Assembly: GCA_903885505.1 (NCBI GenBank)
Contig: CAISIU010000101.1
Location: forward strand, 92,779 to 156,778
Source of the DNA: an uncultured Actinomycetes bacterium
GTDB lineage: Bacteria; Actinomycetota; Acidimicrobiia; Acidimicrobiales; RAAP-2
Reading direction: 5' to 3'
DNA length: 64,000 bases
Shown: positions 8,378 through 18,218 of the stretch, piece by piece
Numbering within the stretch: the stretch's first letter is position 1
How the letters are laid out: each line of letters begins with the position of its first letter
Position numbers and translations under genes: made by a program
The notes under the pieces: generated by a model
Seen by the model: only the letters and a program-made list of their open reading frames with translations
Database searches by the model: none
What the model was told of the DNA's origin: nothing

Positions 8378-9631
8378 GTGGCTTTTTTGTCCGTCGGTAT
8401 TGATCACGAACACGCACCCCTCGAGCTTCTCGAGCGCATCACGTTGCCTGAAGAGCGCTGGGCCGCCGTGCTTGGCCACCTCTCCACACTCGACAACGTG
8501 CACGAGGCGGTGGTGGTCTCCACCTGTCTGCGCACCGAGGTGTACGCCGTTATTGATCGTTTTCACGGTGCCGTGGACGATATTTCGGCCACCTTGGCGC
8601 ACTTCGCGCAGATTGACCCGCAGTCTCTGGCCAATCAGATGACGATTCACTTTGATCGCGGCGTGCCCCAGCACTTGTTTTCCGTGGCGGCGGGTCTTCG
8701 CTCCGCGGTGCCCGGCGAATTCGAAGTTCTCGGACAATTGCGACGAGCTCTCGACGTGGCGCGCGATGAGCGCGTCGCGGGCTCCGAGCTCGACGACCTT
8801 TTTCATCGTGCCTTGGCAGCCGGTCGAAAGGTGCGCACCGACACTCAGATTGCCCGAGGCACCACCAGTTTCGCGCAAGCGACGGTGGAATTGGCCGCGG
8901 GGGAGATGGGCGACCTCGCCGGTCGCCGCGCCGTGGTCGTCGGGGCGGGGCAACTCGCAGTCGGCGTCGTTCGCGGTCTGCTCGATGCGGACGTTGAGAC
9001 GGTGGTCGTCTTAAACCGAACTCTCGCTACCGCCGAAGATTTCGTCGCGTCGCTCGATGATGCTCGGGCATCGGCGGAGCCACTCACTGACCTGCAGTCA
9101 CAACTCGCGACCGCCGACCTGGTCATCTGCGCCGCCGAGGCACCTGAAATTTTGATTCACGCGTCCGATATTCCCCTCGACCGAGGGCCGCTGTGGCTGG
9201 TCGACGTGGCGATGCCGCGCGTTATTGACGCGGCGGTCAGCGATCACCCCCACGTGGTCCGTCGCGACATTGGCGACCTTCGTCGCGTGGTGGAGGCCTC
9301 CCTGGCCACTCGACACGGCGAAATGGCCGCGGCGACCGACCTCGTGACGGCCGAAGTCGAGCGCTTCTTGCGTGATCGTCGCGAGCGCGGCGCGGCCTCC
9401 ATTGTGACGGACCTGCGCGACGCGTTAGAGAACATTCGTGCGACCGAGTGGGAGCGTCGTCGTCGAGACTTCGATGACCTCACCGACGAACAGCGCGAGC
9501 GTGTCGACGCACTGACCCGCACCTTGCTCGCGAAACTGGCGCACGGCCCGTCCGCGGCGCTGAAAGAGTCGGCGGGAACCGACCGCGGTGCGCGCTTGGC
9601 TGAGACCACCCGCACCCTCTTTGATATATGA
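8378..9631 (+). CDS. hemA: Glutamyl-tRNA reductase
   Basis: 'FLSVGIDHEHAPLELLERI', 'VVVSTCLRTEVYAV', 'VVVGAGQLAVGVVRGL'; GTG start at 8378 after GGGGGAGG rather than 8282. Confidence 0.93.
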   Translation: MAFLSVGIDHEHAPLELLERITLPEERWAAVLGHLSTLDNVHEAVVVSTCLRTEVYAVIDRFHGAVDDISATLAHFAQIDPQSLANQMTIHFDRGVPQHLFSVAAGLRSAVPGEFEVLGQLRRALDVARDERVAGSELDDLFHRALAAGRKVRTDTQIARGTTSFAQATVELAAGEMGDLAGRRAVVVGAGQLAVGVVRGLLDADVETVVVLNRTLATAEDFVASLDDARASAEPLTDLQSQLATADLVICAAEAPEILIHASDIPLDRGPLWLVDVAMPRVIDAAVSDHPHVVRRDIGDLRRVVEASLATRHGEMAAATDLVTAEVERFLRDRRERGAASIVTDLRDALENIRATEWERRRRDFDDLTDEQRERVDALTRTLLAKLAHGPSAALKESAGTDRGARLAETTRTLFDI

Positions 9632-10518
9632 CCCCTATTCGCATCGCCACTCGACAATCGCCCCTGGCCCTCGCGCAGGCGCAGTGGGTGGCCGAACAGT
9701 TGACGGCGCGCGGCCACGACTACGAGCTCGTCGCGTTAACGACGCGAGGTGACGAAAACACCTCTGACCCCTTGTCGAGCATGGCCGGGGTGGGCGTTTT
9801 TGCGGTGGAAGTTCAACGGGCCGTGTTGGACGGGCGTGCGGATATCGCGGTGCACTCAGCGAAAGATTTGCCCAGCGTGACGCCGGACGGACTTCGCTTG
9901 GTGGCGGTGCCCGAACGTCGTGACCCCGCCGACGTGTTGGTGGGTCGATCCTTAGCCGGCCTCGGGCCGGGAGCCACCGTGGCGTCCGGTTCACCTCGCC
10001 GTCGAGCCCTGCTGGCCGAGCGACGACCAGATCTCAATTTCGTCGAACTGCGCGGCAACATGGCCACTCGTCTCGGCGCCGTGGGAGGTCACATCGACGC
10101 CATCGTGGCGGCCGCGGCGGCTCTCGAGCGCCTCGGCTGGTCCGACCGTGTCGCCGAACGACTTGACCCCACGTGGATGACGCCGCAGGTGGGCCAAGCA
10201 GCTCTGGCCATTGAGTGTGCCATCGACAGTGAGTGGGTAACCGCGCTCGCGGAAATCGATGATCCCGTCGCACACCGTGCGGTAGCGGCGGAACGTGAGT
10301 TCCTGCGCGAGCTCGGTAGTGGATGCTCGGTGCCGGCGGGTGCGTACTGCCGTGTCGAGGGTGATGAATTGGTTATCGATGGCGTCATGGCCGCCACTGA
10401 TGGGTCGCGCGTCCTGCGCGCCACGCGACGCGGCCGGGACCTCTCGGTGGGCGCCGACCTCGCGCGTGCACTTCGCGATGACCTCGGCGGCCACGAGCTT
10501 CCCGGATGGCGGGCGTGA
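9628..10518 (+). CDS. hemC: Hydroxymethylbilane synthase (porphobilinogen deaminase)
   Basis: 'PIRIATRQSPLALAQAQWV', 'VHSAKDLP', 'LGSGCSVPAGAYC'. Confidence 0.97.
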   Translation: MTPIRIATRQSPLALAQAQWVAEQLTARGHDYELVALTTRGDENTSDPLSSMAGVGVFAVEVQRAVLDGRADIAVHSAKDLPSVTPDGLRLVAVPERRDPADVLVGRSLAGLGPGATVASGSPRRRALLAERRPDLNFVELRGNMATRLGAVGGHIDAIVAAAAALERLGWSDRVAERLDPTWMTPQVGQAALAIECAIDSEWVTALAEIDDPVAHRAVAAEREFLRELGSGCSVPAGAYCRVEGDELVIDGVMAATDGSRVLRATRRGRDLSVGADLARALRDDLGGHELPGWRA

Positions 10519-11153
10519 AATTTCTTTTGACGCGAGTGGATGAACTCGATTCATCATTCATCGTTCGCGCTCGAGACCTCGGCCATGAGGTCGACGCCAT
10601 CGCCGTGACCACGACGCGCTATCGAGAACTAAGCGACGTGTCGACAGAATTAGACGGCCGGGCATATCGCACGGTGGTGCTGACCAGTCGTCGTGCCGCT
10701 CGCTACGTCCCCCTCGTCACCACGCTGCCGGACGCGGTCTTGGCTTGCGTGGGCCCCACGACTCGAGATGCCGTGACCTGGGAAGGTCGCAGCATCGTGG
10801 CGGCGCCCGCGAACGCCGCCACGCTCAGTCAGCTCGTGAGCGAGGCGCCACTGGTCTGGCTAGCGGGGTCTCCTCATCGCGAGGACTTCATTACGGGCGT
10901 CACGGCACGTGGATTGGCGTGTGACATCGTCGAGGTGTACGAGACGGTGCCGGTTGATCTCCGCGGCGAAGAGCGCGACCTCATCAGGCAGGCCGACGTG
11001 GTCTTGTGTGCGGCACCGTCCGCGTGGTCGGCGGTGAGCGAGTGGGTGTCGCCCGCGAGCCGCGTCGTGGCCCTGAGGGCCTCGTCGGTGCCGTCGGAAG
11101 TGGCCAATCGTCAAGTCGTCGAACGCTGGGACGAGTTGCTGCAGGGCGAATAA
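10506..11153 (+). CDS. hemD: Uroporphyrinogen-III synthase
   Basis: Position between hemC and hemB; HemD-like 'FLLTRVDELDSSFIVRARDLGHEV'; alternative GTG start at 10515. Confidence 0.75.
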   Translation: MAGVKFLLTRVDELDSSFIVRARDLGHEVDAIAVTTTRYRELSDVSTELDGRAYRTVVLTSRRAARYVPLVTTLPDAVLACVGPTTRDAVTWEGRSIVAAPANAATLSQLVSEAPLVWLAGSPHREDFITGVTARGLACDIVEVYETVPVDLRGEERDLIRQADVVLCAAPSAWSAVSEWVSPASRVVALRASSVPSEVANRQVVERWDELLQGE

Positions 11154-11172
11154 TCAGGCCAGTTCGTCCAAC

Positions 11173-11184
11173 TAGCCTGAAGTT
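11173..11184 (+). promoter_or_regulatory. -10-like TAGCCT, 6 nt before ATG (leaderless candidate, hemB)
   Basis: TAGCCT-GAAGTT-ATG. Confidence 0.55.
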
Positions 11185-12165
11185 ATGCCTTTTCCCGCCG
11201 AACGTCCCCGTCGACTGCGCCGAACCGAGGCCTTACGCCACCTCGTCGCCGAGACGACCCTGCAGCGTCGCCACCTGATTGCCCCCCTCTTTGTGGCCGA
11301 AACGTTGACGGAGCCGCGTGAAATCTCGTCCATGCCGGGCCAGTTTCAGCACACGGTGGCGAGCTTGTTGGCAGAAGTCGACGAGTTGGTCGCTCGCGGG
11401 ATCACCAGCATCATTTTGTTCGGCGTGCCCGCCACCAAAGATGCGACGGGATCGCAGGCGTGGGCCGACGAGGGAATTTGCCAAGTGGCCACGAGGGCGC
11501 TGGCGGCTCGTTTTGGTGATGACATCGTCATCATGAACGACCTCTGCCTCGACGAATACACCGACCATGGTCACTGTGGCGTTCTGGACGCTCGCGGCGA
11601 CGTGGATAACGACCTCACGCTCGAGCTCTACGGCAAGATCGCCGTGGCGCAGGCGCGCGCCGGTGCGCACGTGGTGGCACCGTCAGGAATGATGGATGGA
11701 CAGATTGAGGCCATTCGTCGCGCTCTTGATGAGGCGGGCTATGACCAGGCGGCCATCTTGGCGTACGCGGCGAAGTATGCGAGTGCGCTGTATGGGCCAT
11801 TTCGTGATGCCGTCGCGGTGAGCATTGCCGGCGGCGGTCATCGTCGTGGGTACCAGCAAGACCCCGCCAATATTCGTGAGTCGCTGCGTGAGATTCGACT
11901 CGACGTCGCCGAGGGTGCGGACATGGTGATGGTCAAGCCGGCCATGACCAATCTCGACGTCGTGGCGGCGGCTCGTGCCGAGGTCGACGTCCCGGTGTTC
12001 GCGTATCACGTCAGTGGCGAGTACTCCATGATTCACGCCGCCGCGGAGAAGGGCTGGATTGACGGGCCGGCCGTGGCGCTCGAACAATTGCTGTCGCTAC
12101 GTCGTGCCGGCGCCGACGCCATTTTGACGTATTTCGCTAAGGACATCGCAGGGAGACTGTCGTGA
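11185..12165 (+). CDS. hemB: Delta-aminolevulinic acid dehydratase
   Basis: 'HLIAPLFVAET', 'NDLCLDEYTDHGHCGV', 'MVKPAMTNLDVV', 'AYHVSGEYSMIHAAAEKGWID'. Confidence 0.97.
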   Translation: MPFPAERPRRLRRTEALRHLVAETTLQRRHLIAPLFVAETLTEPREISSMPGQFQHTVASLLAEVDELVARGITSIILFGVPATKDATGSQAWADEGICQVATRALAARFGDDIVIMNDLCLDEYTDHGHCGVLDARGDVDNDLTLELYGKIAVAQARAGAHVVAPSGMMDGQIEAIRRALDEAGYDQAAILAYAAKYASALYGPFRDAVAVSIAGGGHRRGYQQDPANIRESLREIRLDVAEGADMVMVKPAMTNLDVVAAARAEVDVPVFAYHVSGEYSMIHAAAEKGWIDGPAVALEQLLSLRRAGADAILTYFAKDIAGRLS

Positions 12166-13433
12166 GTAACGCCGAGTGGTTTGAGCGCGCCCAACGAGTG
12201 ATTCCGGGAGGCGTGGACTCGCCGGTTCGGTCCTTTCGCTCCGTCGGGGGCACGCCGTACACCGTCGTCTCCGGCAAGGGTGCCTACGTCACCGACATCG
12301 AGGGCACGACGTACATCGACTACGTCCAGAGCTACGGTGCCTCGCTGCTCGGTCACGCGCATGACGATGTCATCGCCGCCATTAAGCGTCAAGCCGAACT
12401 CGGCACCACCTTTGGTGCGCCGACGCCGGGTGAAGTGCAGCTCGCCGAGTTGATGGTCGAGCGTGTGCCGGGCCTTGAGCAGGTGCGCTTGGTGTCCTCG
12501 GGAACCGAAGCGGTGATGAGCGCGGTCCGCGTGGCGCGTGGCGCCACGGGACGCGACAAGATCGTGAAGTTCGATGGCTGCTACCACGGCCACAGCGATG
12601 CGCTCCTCGTCGCCGGTGGCTCGGGAGTCGCCCAGCTCGGCCTGCCGGGGTCTGCGGGCGTTACCGCCGGTGCGGTGGGAGACACCATCACGGCTCCCTA
12701 CAACGAGGTGCCCACCTTGGACGAAACGATTGCGGCCGTCGTGGTGGAACCGGTCGCGGCGAACATGAACCTCGTGGCGCCGCGCGAAAACTTCTTGCGC
12801 GACCTTCGTGCCGAGTGCGACCGCGTGGGGGCGCTGCTGATCTTTGATGAGGTCATCACCGGCTTTCGCCTCACCCCCGGTGGTGCGGAGCCCTTCTTCT
12901 CCGTGACGCCCGATCTGTACTGCTTCGGCAAGGTCATCGGTGGCGGACTGCCCGTGGGCGCCTTTGGTGGCTCGCGCGCGGTGATGAGCCATCTGGCACC
13001 GCTCGGGCCGGTGTATCAGGCCGGCACCTTGTCGGGTAACCCCTTGGCCACCGCGGCGGGCACCACGGTGCTGTCCCGGGTAACCCCCGCGGACTACGAC
13101 CGTCTCACCGCCAGCGTCCAACGTCTGGCCGTCGGTATGCGTGACGCAATTTCGTCGTCGGGTATTTATTGCGCCACGCCCACCCAAGGTTCCTTGCTGG
13201 GCCTCTATCTCTCGCGCGACGAGTTCGTCGCGCCGACGTCGATTGTGGAGGCCACGCCCCTCTGCGATAACGGCATGTATCGCGACTTTTTCCACGCGAT
13301 GCTGCGTCGCGGAATTGCGCTGGCGCCCGGGTCGTACGAAATCATCTTCGTCTCGCTCGCCCACAGTGATGCCGACATCGACCGCACTATCGAGGCGGCA
13401 GGAGAGGCCGCACAGGAAGTGTTCGGCTCGTGA
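12162..13433 (+). CDS. hemL: Glutamate-1-semialdehyde 2,1-aminomutase
   Basis: 'ERAQRVIPGGVDSPVRSFRSVGGTP', 'LIFDEVITGFR', 'CFGKVIGGGLPVGAFGGS'. Confidence 0.97.
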   Translation: MSNAEWFERAQRVIPGGVDSPVRSFRSVGGTPYTVVSGKGAYVTDIEGTTYIDYVQSYGASLLGHAHDDVIAAIKRQAELGTTFGAPTPGEVQLAELMVERVPGLEQVRLVSSGTEAVMSAVRVARGATGRDKIVKFDGCYHGHSDALLVAGGSGVAQLGLPGSAGVTAGAVGDTITAPYNEVPTLDETIAAVVVEPVAANMNLVAPRENFLRDLRAECDRVGALLIFDEVITGFRLTPGGAEPFFSVTPDLYCFGKVIGGGLPVGAFGGSRAVMSHLAPLGPVYQAGTLSGNPLATAAGTTVLSRVTPADYDRLTASVQRLAVGMRDAISSSGIYCATPTQGSLLGLYLSRDEFVAPTSIVEATPLCDNGMYRDFFHAMLRRGIALAPGSYEIIFVSLAHSDADIDRTIEAAGEAAQEVFGS

Positions 13434-14536
13434 CCACGACGCGCATCGATGGCCTCCAGCTGCGCCGCCCCCTCGTTGACGGTGGCCCCACCTCGCCCGT
13501 GAGCTGGATCGTGACCGATGACGGCATCACGCATCTCGCGGGAGAGCCCGCCAGCGTCTTTGACATCCCCTGGCACCAAATCGGTGGCTTCACGGTCAGC
13601 GCCGATGGGTCGGTGGTGTCGGCGATGGTGGCCGGCGAGCGACTCGAATGGGTGGTCCCCACATCAGCGCGCAAGAGTGTTCGTGCCGTGGTCGTGCAGC
13701 GTGGGGGGCGAGTGGCGGGCCACCGCATTCTCGCGGGCGTCGCACTCGGCTCGGCGATTGTGGTGGGCGCGCTCGTGTCGTACCTCGCGATTACCCCCAC
13801 GTCGGACGTTACGAGGTCGTCGTGGCGGGGTATCACGAACTACGCGCTCAGTGCTCATGATGTGCCGGCGAACTTTGCCCCCTCCACCAACAGCGTGTTG
13901 TCCATCGTGGTGCCCGGCACCACGGTGGAGCACCCTTCGTCGACGACCACGACCACCCCGAATCCTCATTCGGCAATTAACCAGCAGTTCGATCACATGA
14001 CGTCGACTTTCTACGCCTGCGAAGGTCTAACGGCCGCCACGGATCGCTACTACGGCAAAGCCGGTCAGTTCCCCGATTTCCAAGTCGGCTCACGCGTCTA
14101 CGCCGCCACCTCCGGACACGCGCAAGAAGTGGGCTCACTGGCTCAGTGGTACGCCACGACCACCATGGTGGCGAAGGACCGTGCGCAAATGGCTCGCCCC
14201 GCCTTCATCGGCTGCGCCACCCAATCGGTCGCGACGCAGTTGGGCATTGTCCTCACGCAATCGACCGGCACCTTCACCGTCGGTGACGCGCAGTCAGTGA
14301 ACATCGTGACCCCCGGCCACGTCTTTCATCGCGCCGCGGTCAGCACCGTGACCATCACCTCGGGTGGCAATCAGGTAACGCTGTGGGTCAGCCTCATTGT
14401 CGCCGTTGACGGTCACATCGAGACGGACTCATTCGTCGAAGGTCAAGGCCCTGTCGACACCGGATTGATTAAGTCAATCGGATCGGCCATCGTGGGCAAG
14501 ATTCTCTCGTCGGGTGGCGCGACCGCCTCGGCTTAA
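13430..14536 (+). CDS. Uncharacterised single-TM protein with extracytoplasmic Thr-rich stretch
   Basis: TM 'ILAGVALGSAIVVGALVSYLAI', linker 'SSTTTTTPNP', 4-bp overlap with hemL stop. Confidence 0.6.
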   Translation: MTTTRIDGLQLRRPLVDGGPTSPVSWIVTDDGITHLAGEPASVFDIPWHQIGGFTVSADGSVVSAMVAGERLEWVVPTSARKSVRAVVVQRGGRVAGHRILAGVALGSAIVVGALVSYLAITPTSDVTRSSWRGITNYALSAHDVPANFAPSTNSVLSIVVPGTTVEHPSSTTTTTPNPHSAINQQFDHMTSTFYACEGLTAATDRYYGKAGQFPDFQVGSRVYAATSGHAQEVGSLAQWYATTTMVAKDRAQMARPAFIGCATQSVATQLGIVLTQSTGTFTVGDAQSVNIVTPGHVFHRAAVSTVTITSGGNQVTLWVSLIVAVDGHIETDSFVEGQGPVDTGLIKSIGSAIVGKILSSGGATASA

Positions 14537-15315
14537 GCGCCGGCGTAGGTAACGACGGCGTCGGTCACAAAACCGGCGAGCAGCCCGACCAGAATTCCGC
14601 CGTACAGCAGATTCTGCGACACCTTGATGCGCTGCGCGACACCGAGCAATTGCACGATCACGTAGAGCAGTGATCCGGCGGCCACGGTGAAGAAGAACAC
14701 CGACATAGTGACTGACGCGCTGTACCAACCGACCAGCGTGCCGAGTGTGGTGGGGCCACCACCGAGCAGGCCCATCCAGAGCAAGGTCTGCCAGGGAATC
14801 TTGCGCGAGGAACTGGCGAGGGGAGCGATGATGCCGAAGCCTTCCGTGGCGTTGTGCAGCGCAAAGCCCACGACCAGCACCTTGGAGAGGCCGAGCTGAC
14901 CCACGTGAGCGGACGAGCCGATGGCGAGACCCTCACCGAAGTTGTGCATGCCAATGCCGAGCGCCAAGAGGAAGGACAGCTGTGCGGGCTCGAGGTGCGC
15001 GTCGGGATTACCGGTGCGGGCCGCACGCCACTTGTCGTAGGCAACGAGGCCGAGGAGACCCAGGGCGAGACCACCGACGAAGAGCAAGGTGCGAATGGTG
15101 AGCAGCGATCCCTGCAGGGGTCGCAGCACGTCGTGCAGCGGCTCGATCGCGTGACTGCAGACGTCCACGACGAGGAAGATCAAGATGCCGACGGCGAGGC
15201 ACATAAGGAAGGGGCGAAGGCGCGGCAACGACGCCTTCACGCGGCCCATCAGCAATCCGAAGATGATGGTGGCACCGGCGATAAAGCCGAGGATGAGAGT
15301 GGTGGAGAAGGACAT
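14533..15315 (-). CDS. ZIP-family metal transporter (GufA-like)
   Basis: 'LALGIGMHNFGEGLAIGSSAHVG' and 'ALHNATEGFGI' ZIP signature helices. Confidence 0.9.
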   Translation of the reverse strand: MSFSTTLILGFIAGATIIFGLLMGRVKASLPRLRPFLMCLAVGILIFLVVDVCSHAIEPLHDVLRPLQGSLLTIRTLLFVGGLALGLLGLVAYDKWRAARTGNPDAHLEPAQLSFLLALGIGMHNFGEGLAIGSSAHVGQLGLSKVLVVGFALHNATEGFGIIAPLASSSRKIPWQTLLWMGLLGGGPTTLGTLVGWYSASVTMSVFFFTVAAGSLLYVIVQLLGVAQRIKVSQNLLYGGILVGLLAGFVTDAVVTYAGA

Positions 15316-15321
15316 GTCGGC

Positions 15322-16638
15322 CTAGTTCTGTGCGAGGAGCTTTTCGTAGAGGGACTCGGGAATGATGTCGGCCAACTTCGACAGACCTTGGTAGCCACGC
15401 TCCGCGAGGCCCGGTTTGCCGGGGTTCATGAGGTTCGCCATGATCTTGAGAAGTTCCTTCATCATCGGTTCAATGCGAAGGCCGAGGCCCACGCAGGCCG
15501 CCAAAATCTGCGGCTCGGAAATAATGCGGACGAAGGCGCGCGCCACCTTGTAGTAGTCGCCGTAGTGCAGGTCGATCAATTCGTCGTAGTAGCCGAGCAA
15601 GGTGGGGTCGTGAGCGGCCAGGGCGCCACCAATCGCGGCGGCCGCGAGGCGACCCGATTCGTAGCCGTAGGCGATGCCCTCACCGTTGAAGGGGTTGATC
15701 GTCGCCGCGGCGTCACCGATGGCCACGGTGTGCGTGCCGACGCGCGGTCCACGAGCCAATCCCATGGGCAAACGTCCACCGGTCGCCGGTCCGAGGCAGG
15801 TTTCCTCGTTGAGGCCCCAGGCCTCTGCCGTCTGCGCCACGAAGTATTCCTGCAGCTTCGTGGTGTTCACACCCTTCCAGGCGCCACCGGTCGACAAGAG
15901 GCCGACGCCCACGTTGACGCGACCATCGCCCAGCGGGAAGATCCAGCCATAACCCGGCACCACAGAACCCGACGGGTCACGAATGTCGAGGTGCGAGTCA
16001 ATCCATGGCTCGGCGTGACGGTCGCTGGTGTAGTACCCACGCAGGGCCATGCCAAGTGGCCAATCCTTGTGGCGGTCAATGCCTAAGGTGCGACCAATAC
16101 GAGAGTTCTGGCCATCGGCCACGACGAGATACTGACCACGTAGTTCGAAGGTGTCGCCGTCCTTGCTCTTCACGAGCACGCCCGCACCGTTGGCCAACTG
16201 GCCATTGACGCCCGGGGTCTGGTCGAGCACGTCGACGGCTTCGCAGCCCGCAAACAAGGTGGCACCGTGGCTGACCGCGCGCTCGGCAATCAGGCCGTCG
16301 AGGTTGAAGCGGGTGATGGTGTAGCCGTAGTTCGGAAAGTCAGGGACATCAGGCCACTGCATTTCGAGAGACGCGCCAAAACCGAAGGCGCGCAGGCCGC
16401 TGTAGCGGTGACCGCCGGCGGCCACTTGCTCCTCGAGGCCCATGTCGATGATCTGGCGCACGGAGCGAGGGGTGAGGCCATCGCCACAGGTCTTTTCACG
16501 AGGAAAAACCTTCTTTTCGACGAGGGCCACGTTCCAGCCGGCCGCGGCCAACCAGTAGGCGCAGGCGGACCCACTCGGTCCACCTCCCACAATCACAACA
16601 TCAAAGGTTTTGGAAGCGGCGGCGCGGTCGTAAGTCAC
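15322..16638 (-). CDS. Geranylgeranyl/isoprenoid reductase family FAD oxidoreductase (MenJ-like)
   Basis: 'FDVVIVGGGPSGSACAYWLAAAGWNVALVEKKVFPREKTCGDGLTPRSV', 'IGDAAATINPFNGEGIAYGYESGRLAA'. Confidence 0.9.
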   Translation of the reverse strand: MTYDRAAASKTFDVVIVGGGPSGSACAYWLAAAGWNVALVEKKVFPREKTCGDGLTPRSVRQIIDMGLEEQVAAGGHRYSGLRAFGFGASLEMQWPDVPDFPNYGYTITRFNLDGLIAERAVSHGATLFAGCEAVDVLDQTPGVNGQLANGAGVLVKSKDGDTFELRGQYLVVADGQNSRIGRTLGIDRHKDWPLGMALRGYYTSDRHAEPWIDSHLDIRDPSGSVVPGYGWIFPLGDGRVNVGVGLLSTGGAWKGVNTTKLQEYFVAQTAEAWGLNEETCLGPATGGRLPMGLARGPRVGTHTVAIGDAAATINPFNGEGIAYGYESGRLAAAAIGGALAAHDPTLLGYYDELIDLHYGDYYKVARAFVRIISEPQILAACVGLGLRIEPMMKELLKIMANLMNPGKPGLAERGYQGLSKLADIIPESLYEKLLAQN

Positions 16639-16650
16639 ATCGCCACTCTA
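16639..16650 (-). promoter_or_regulatory. -10-like TAGAGT, 6 nt before GTG (leaderless candidate, geranylgeranyl reductase)
   Basis: minus strand TAGAGT-GGCGAT-GTG. Confidence 0.55.
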
Positions 16651-16732
16651 AAGAAGTCCACCGAAAAGTCAGCCCGACAATTTTGCGTGGTCGTCTGGGT
16701 GTCTGATGGTGACGCGGAAAGTGGTAGAACTG

Positions 16733-17185
16733 ATGCTCGTGGACCAGTATCTCCCCGTACTGGGACTGCTCGTTCTCGGAGCACTTTTTGCGTCGGGTTC
16801 GTTTGTCGCGTCAGCGTTGCTGGCACCGCACAAGCGACCCACGGACGCCAAGGTGGCCCCGTACGAATGTGGCATTGTCCCCGAAATCGAGCCGCCGACG
16901 CGCTTCCCGGTGCGCTTCTACCTCGTCGCGATGATTTTTGTCATTTTCGACATTGAAATCGTCTTCATGTACCCCTTCGCCGTCGTCTTCAAGCAGCTCG
17001 GCAGCTTCGGCCTCGTCGAGGTCTTGCTGTTCTCGGCCACTGTCTTTGGCTCGCTGATTTTCCTGGTCAGCGAGGGTGCACTGTCCTGGGGCCCGGTCAA
17101 GCGTTTGACCCGCGGTATGCCAGATCGCACCACTGAGTCGACAATCACGCGCATCACGTTTGAGCGCGACAGCAAGGTGGCGTAA
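16733..17185 (+). CDS. nuoA: NADH-quinone oxidoreductase subunit A
   Basis: '[45 protein letters not shown]'; start chosen at MLVDQYLP. Confidence 0.95.
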   Translation: MLVDQYLPVLGLLVLGALFASGSFVASALLAPHKRPTDAKVAPYECGIVPEIEPPTRFPVRFYLVAMIFVIFDIEIVFMYPFAVVFKQLGSFGLVEVLLFSATVFGSLIFLVSEGALSWGPVKRLTRGMPDRTTESTITRITFERDSKVA

Positions 17186-17187
17186 TC

Positions 17188-17751
17188 GTGGCTCTCGAAG
17201 ATCTTTCGCACAATTTCCTCACTGGATCGCTCGAAGACCTGGTCAAGTGGGCGCGTCGCGCCTCGATGTGGCCGGCCTCCTTCGGATTGGCGTGCTGTGC
17301 TATCGAGATGATGGCGGCGGGTGCCGCGGACTTCGACCTCGCTCGATTCGGCATGGAAGTCTTCCGTAACTCCCCGCGTCAGGCCGACCTCATGATTGTC
17401 GCCGGCCGCGTGAGCCAGAAGATGGCCCCGGTGCTGCGTCAGGTCTACGACCAGATGATGGAGCCCAAGTGGGTTCTGGCCATGGGCGTGTGTGCCAGTT
17501 CTGGCGGAATGTTCAATAACTACGCCATTGTGCAGGGCGTGGACCAGATTGTGCCGGTCGACGTTTACGCGCCGGGCTGCCCGCCCAGCCCCGAAACGCT
17601 GATGCACGCCATTTTGACCCTCCACGAGAAGGTGCGCACCGGTGAGATCACCCGCCGCCGCGACTCGGGAGCCGGCGCGGCGCTGGTGACCCCCGAGAGC
17701 CCGTGGACGCCGGAAGTGCCGACGGCCGTTCGATTGGGAACCCCCAAGTGA
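17188..17751 (+). CDS. nuoB: NADH-quinone oxidoreductase subunit B
   Basis: '[14 protein letters not shown]', '[20 protein letters not shown]', '[16 protein letters not shown]'. Confidence 0.97.
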   Translation: MALEDLSHNFLTGSLEDLVKWARRASMWPASFGLACCAIEMMAAGAADFDLARFGMEVFRNSPRQADLMIVAGRVSQKMAPVLRQVYDQMMEPKWVLAMGVCASSGGMFNNYAIVQGVDQIVPVDVYAPGCPPSPETLMHAILTLHEKVRTGEITRRRDSGAGAALVTPESPWTPEVPTAVRLGTPK

Positions 17752-18218
17752 GCAACGTCGCCACCCAGCCCGCGCTGAACGCCGTCGAGGGCTACTTCCC
17801 GACGCGCGAGCAGTACCTCGACCTCATCAACCAGCTCAAGGCCGAGGGCTTTGAAATGGCCGTTGACCTGTGCGCCGTGGACTACCTGAGCCACCCCGGC
17901 CGTGAATTGCCCGAGGGCATCACTCCCGAGCGTTTCGAAGTCGTCGTCAATTTGCTCAGCCTCTCGCAGCGTCGTCGCTGCCGCGTGCGTGTGCAGGTGC
18001 CCGAGAATGACCCCGTCATCACCTCGATTTTCTCCGCCTACGTCGGCGTCGAGGCCATGGAACGCGAGGCCTACGACATGTTTGGCGTCGTCTTCACCGA
18101 CCACCCCAGCCTCTCGCGCATTTTGATGCCCGAAGACTGGGAGGGTCACCCGCTTCGCAAGGACTACGGCATTGGCCGCGTCCCCGTGCAATTCAAGGAA
18201 GGTCCGGGCCCGCGATGA
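17748..18218 (+). CDS. nuoC: NADH-quinone oxidoreductase subunit C
   Basis: '[37 protein letters not shown]'; GTG start at 17748. Confidence 0.96.
   Translation: MSNVATQPALNAVEGYFPTREQYLDLINQLKAEGFEMAVDLCAVDYLSHPGRELPEGITPERFEVVVNLLSLSQRRRCRVRVQVPENDPVITSIFSAYVGVEAMEREAYDMFGVVFTDHPSLSRILMPEDWEGHPLRKDYGIGRVPVQFKEGPGPR

Noticed and set aside
12033-13364. 443-aa open frame antisense to hemL
   Set aside because: Same shadow-ORF signature; no recognisable motif.
14854-16086. 410-aa plus-strand frame opposite the ZIP transporter and geranylgeranyl reductase
   Set aside because: Spans two real minus-strand genes with strong motifs; composition is a GC artefact.
16639-16732. Rex operator (TTGTGAA-N4-TTCACAA-like) upstream of nuoA
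   Set aside because: No such palindrome seen here, nor upstream of rex, ctaE or ctaC.
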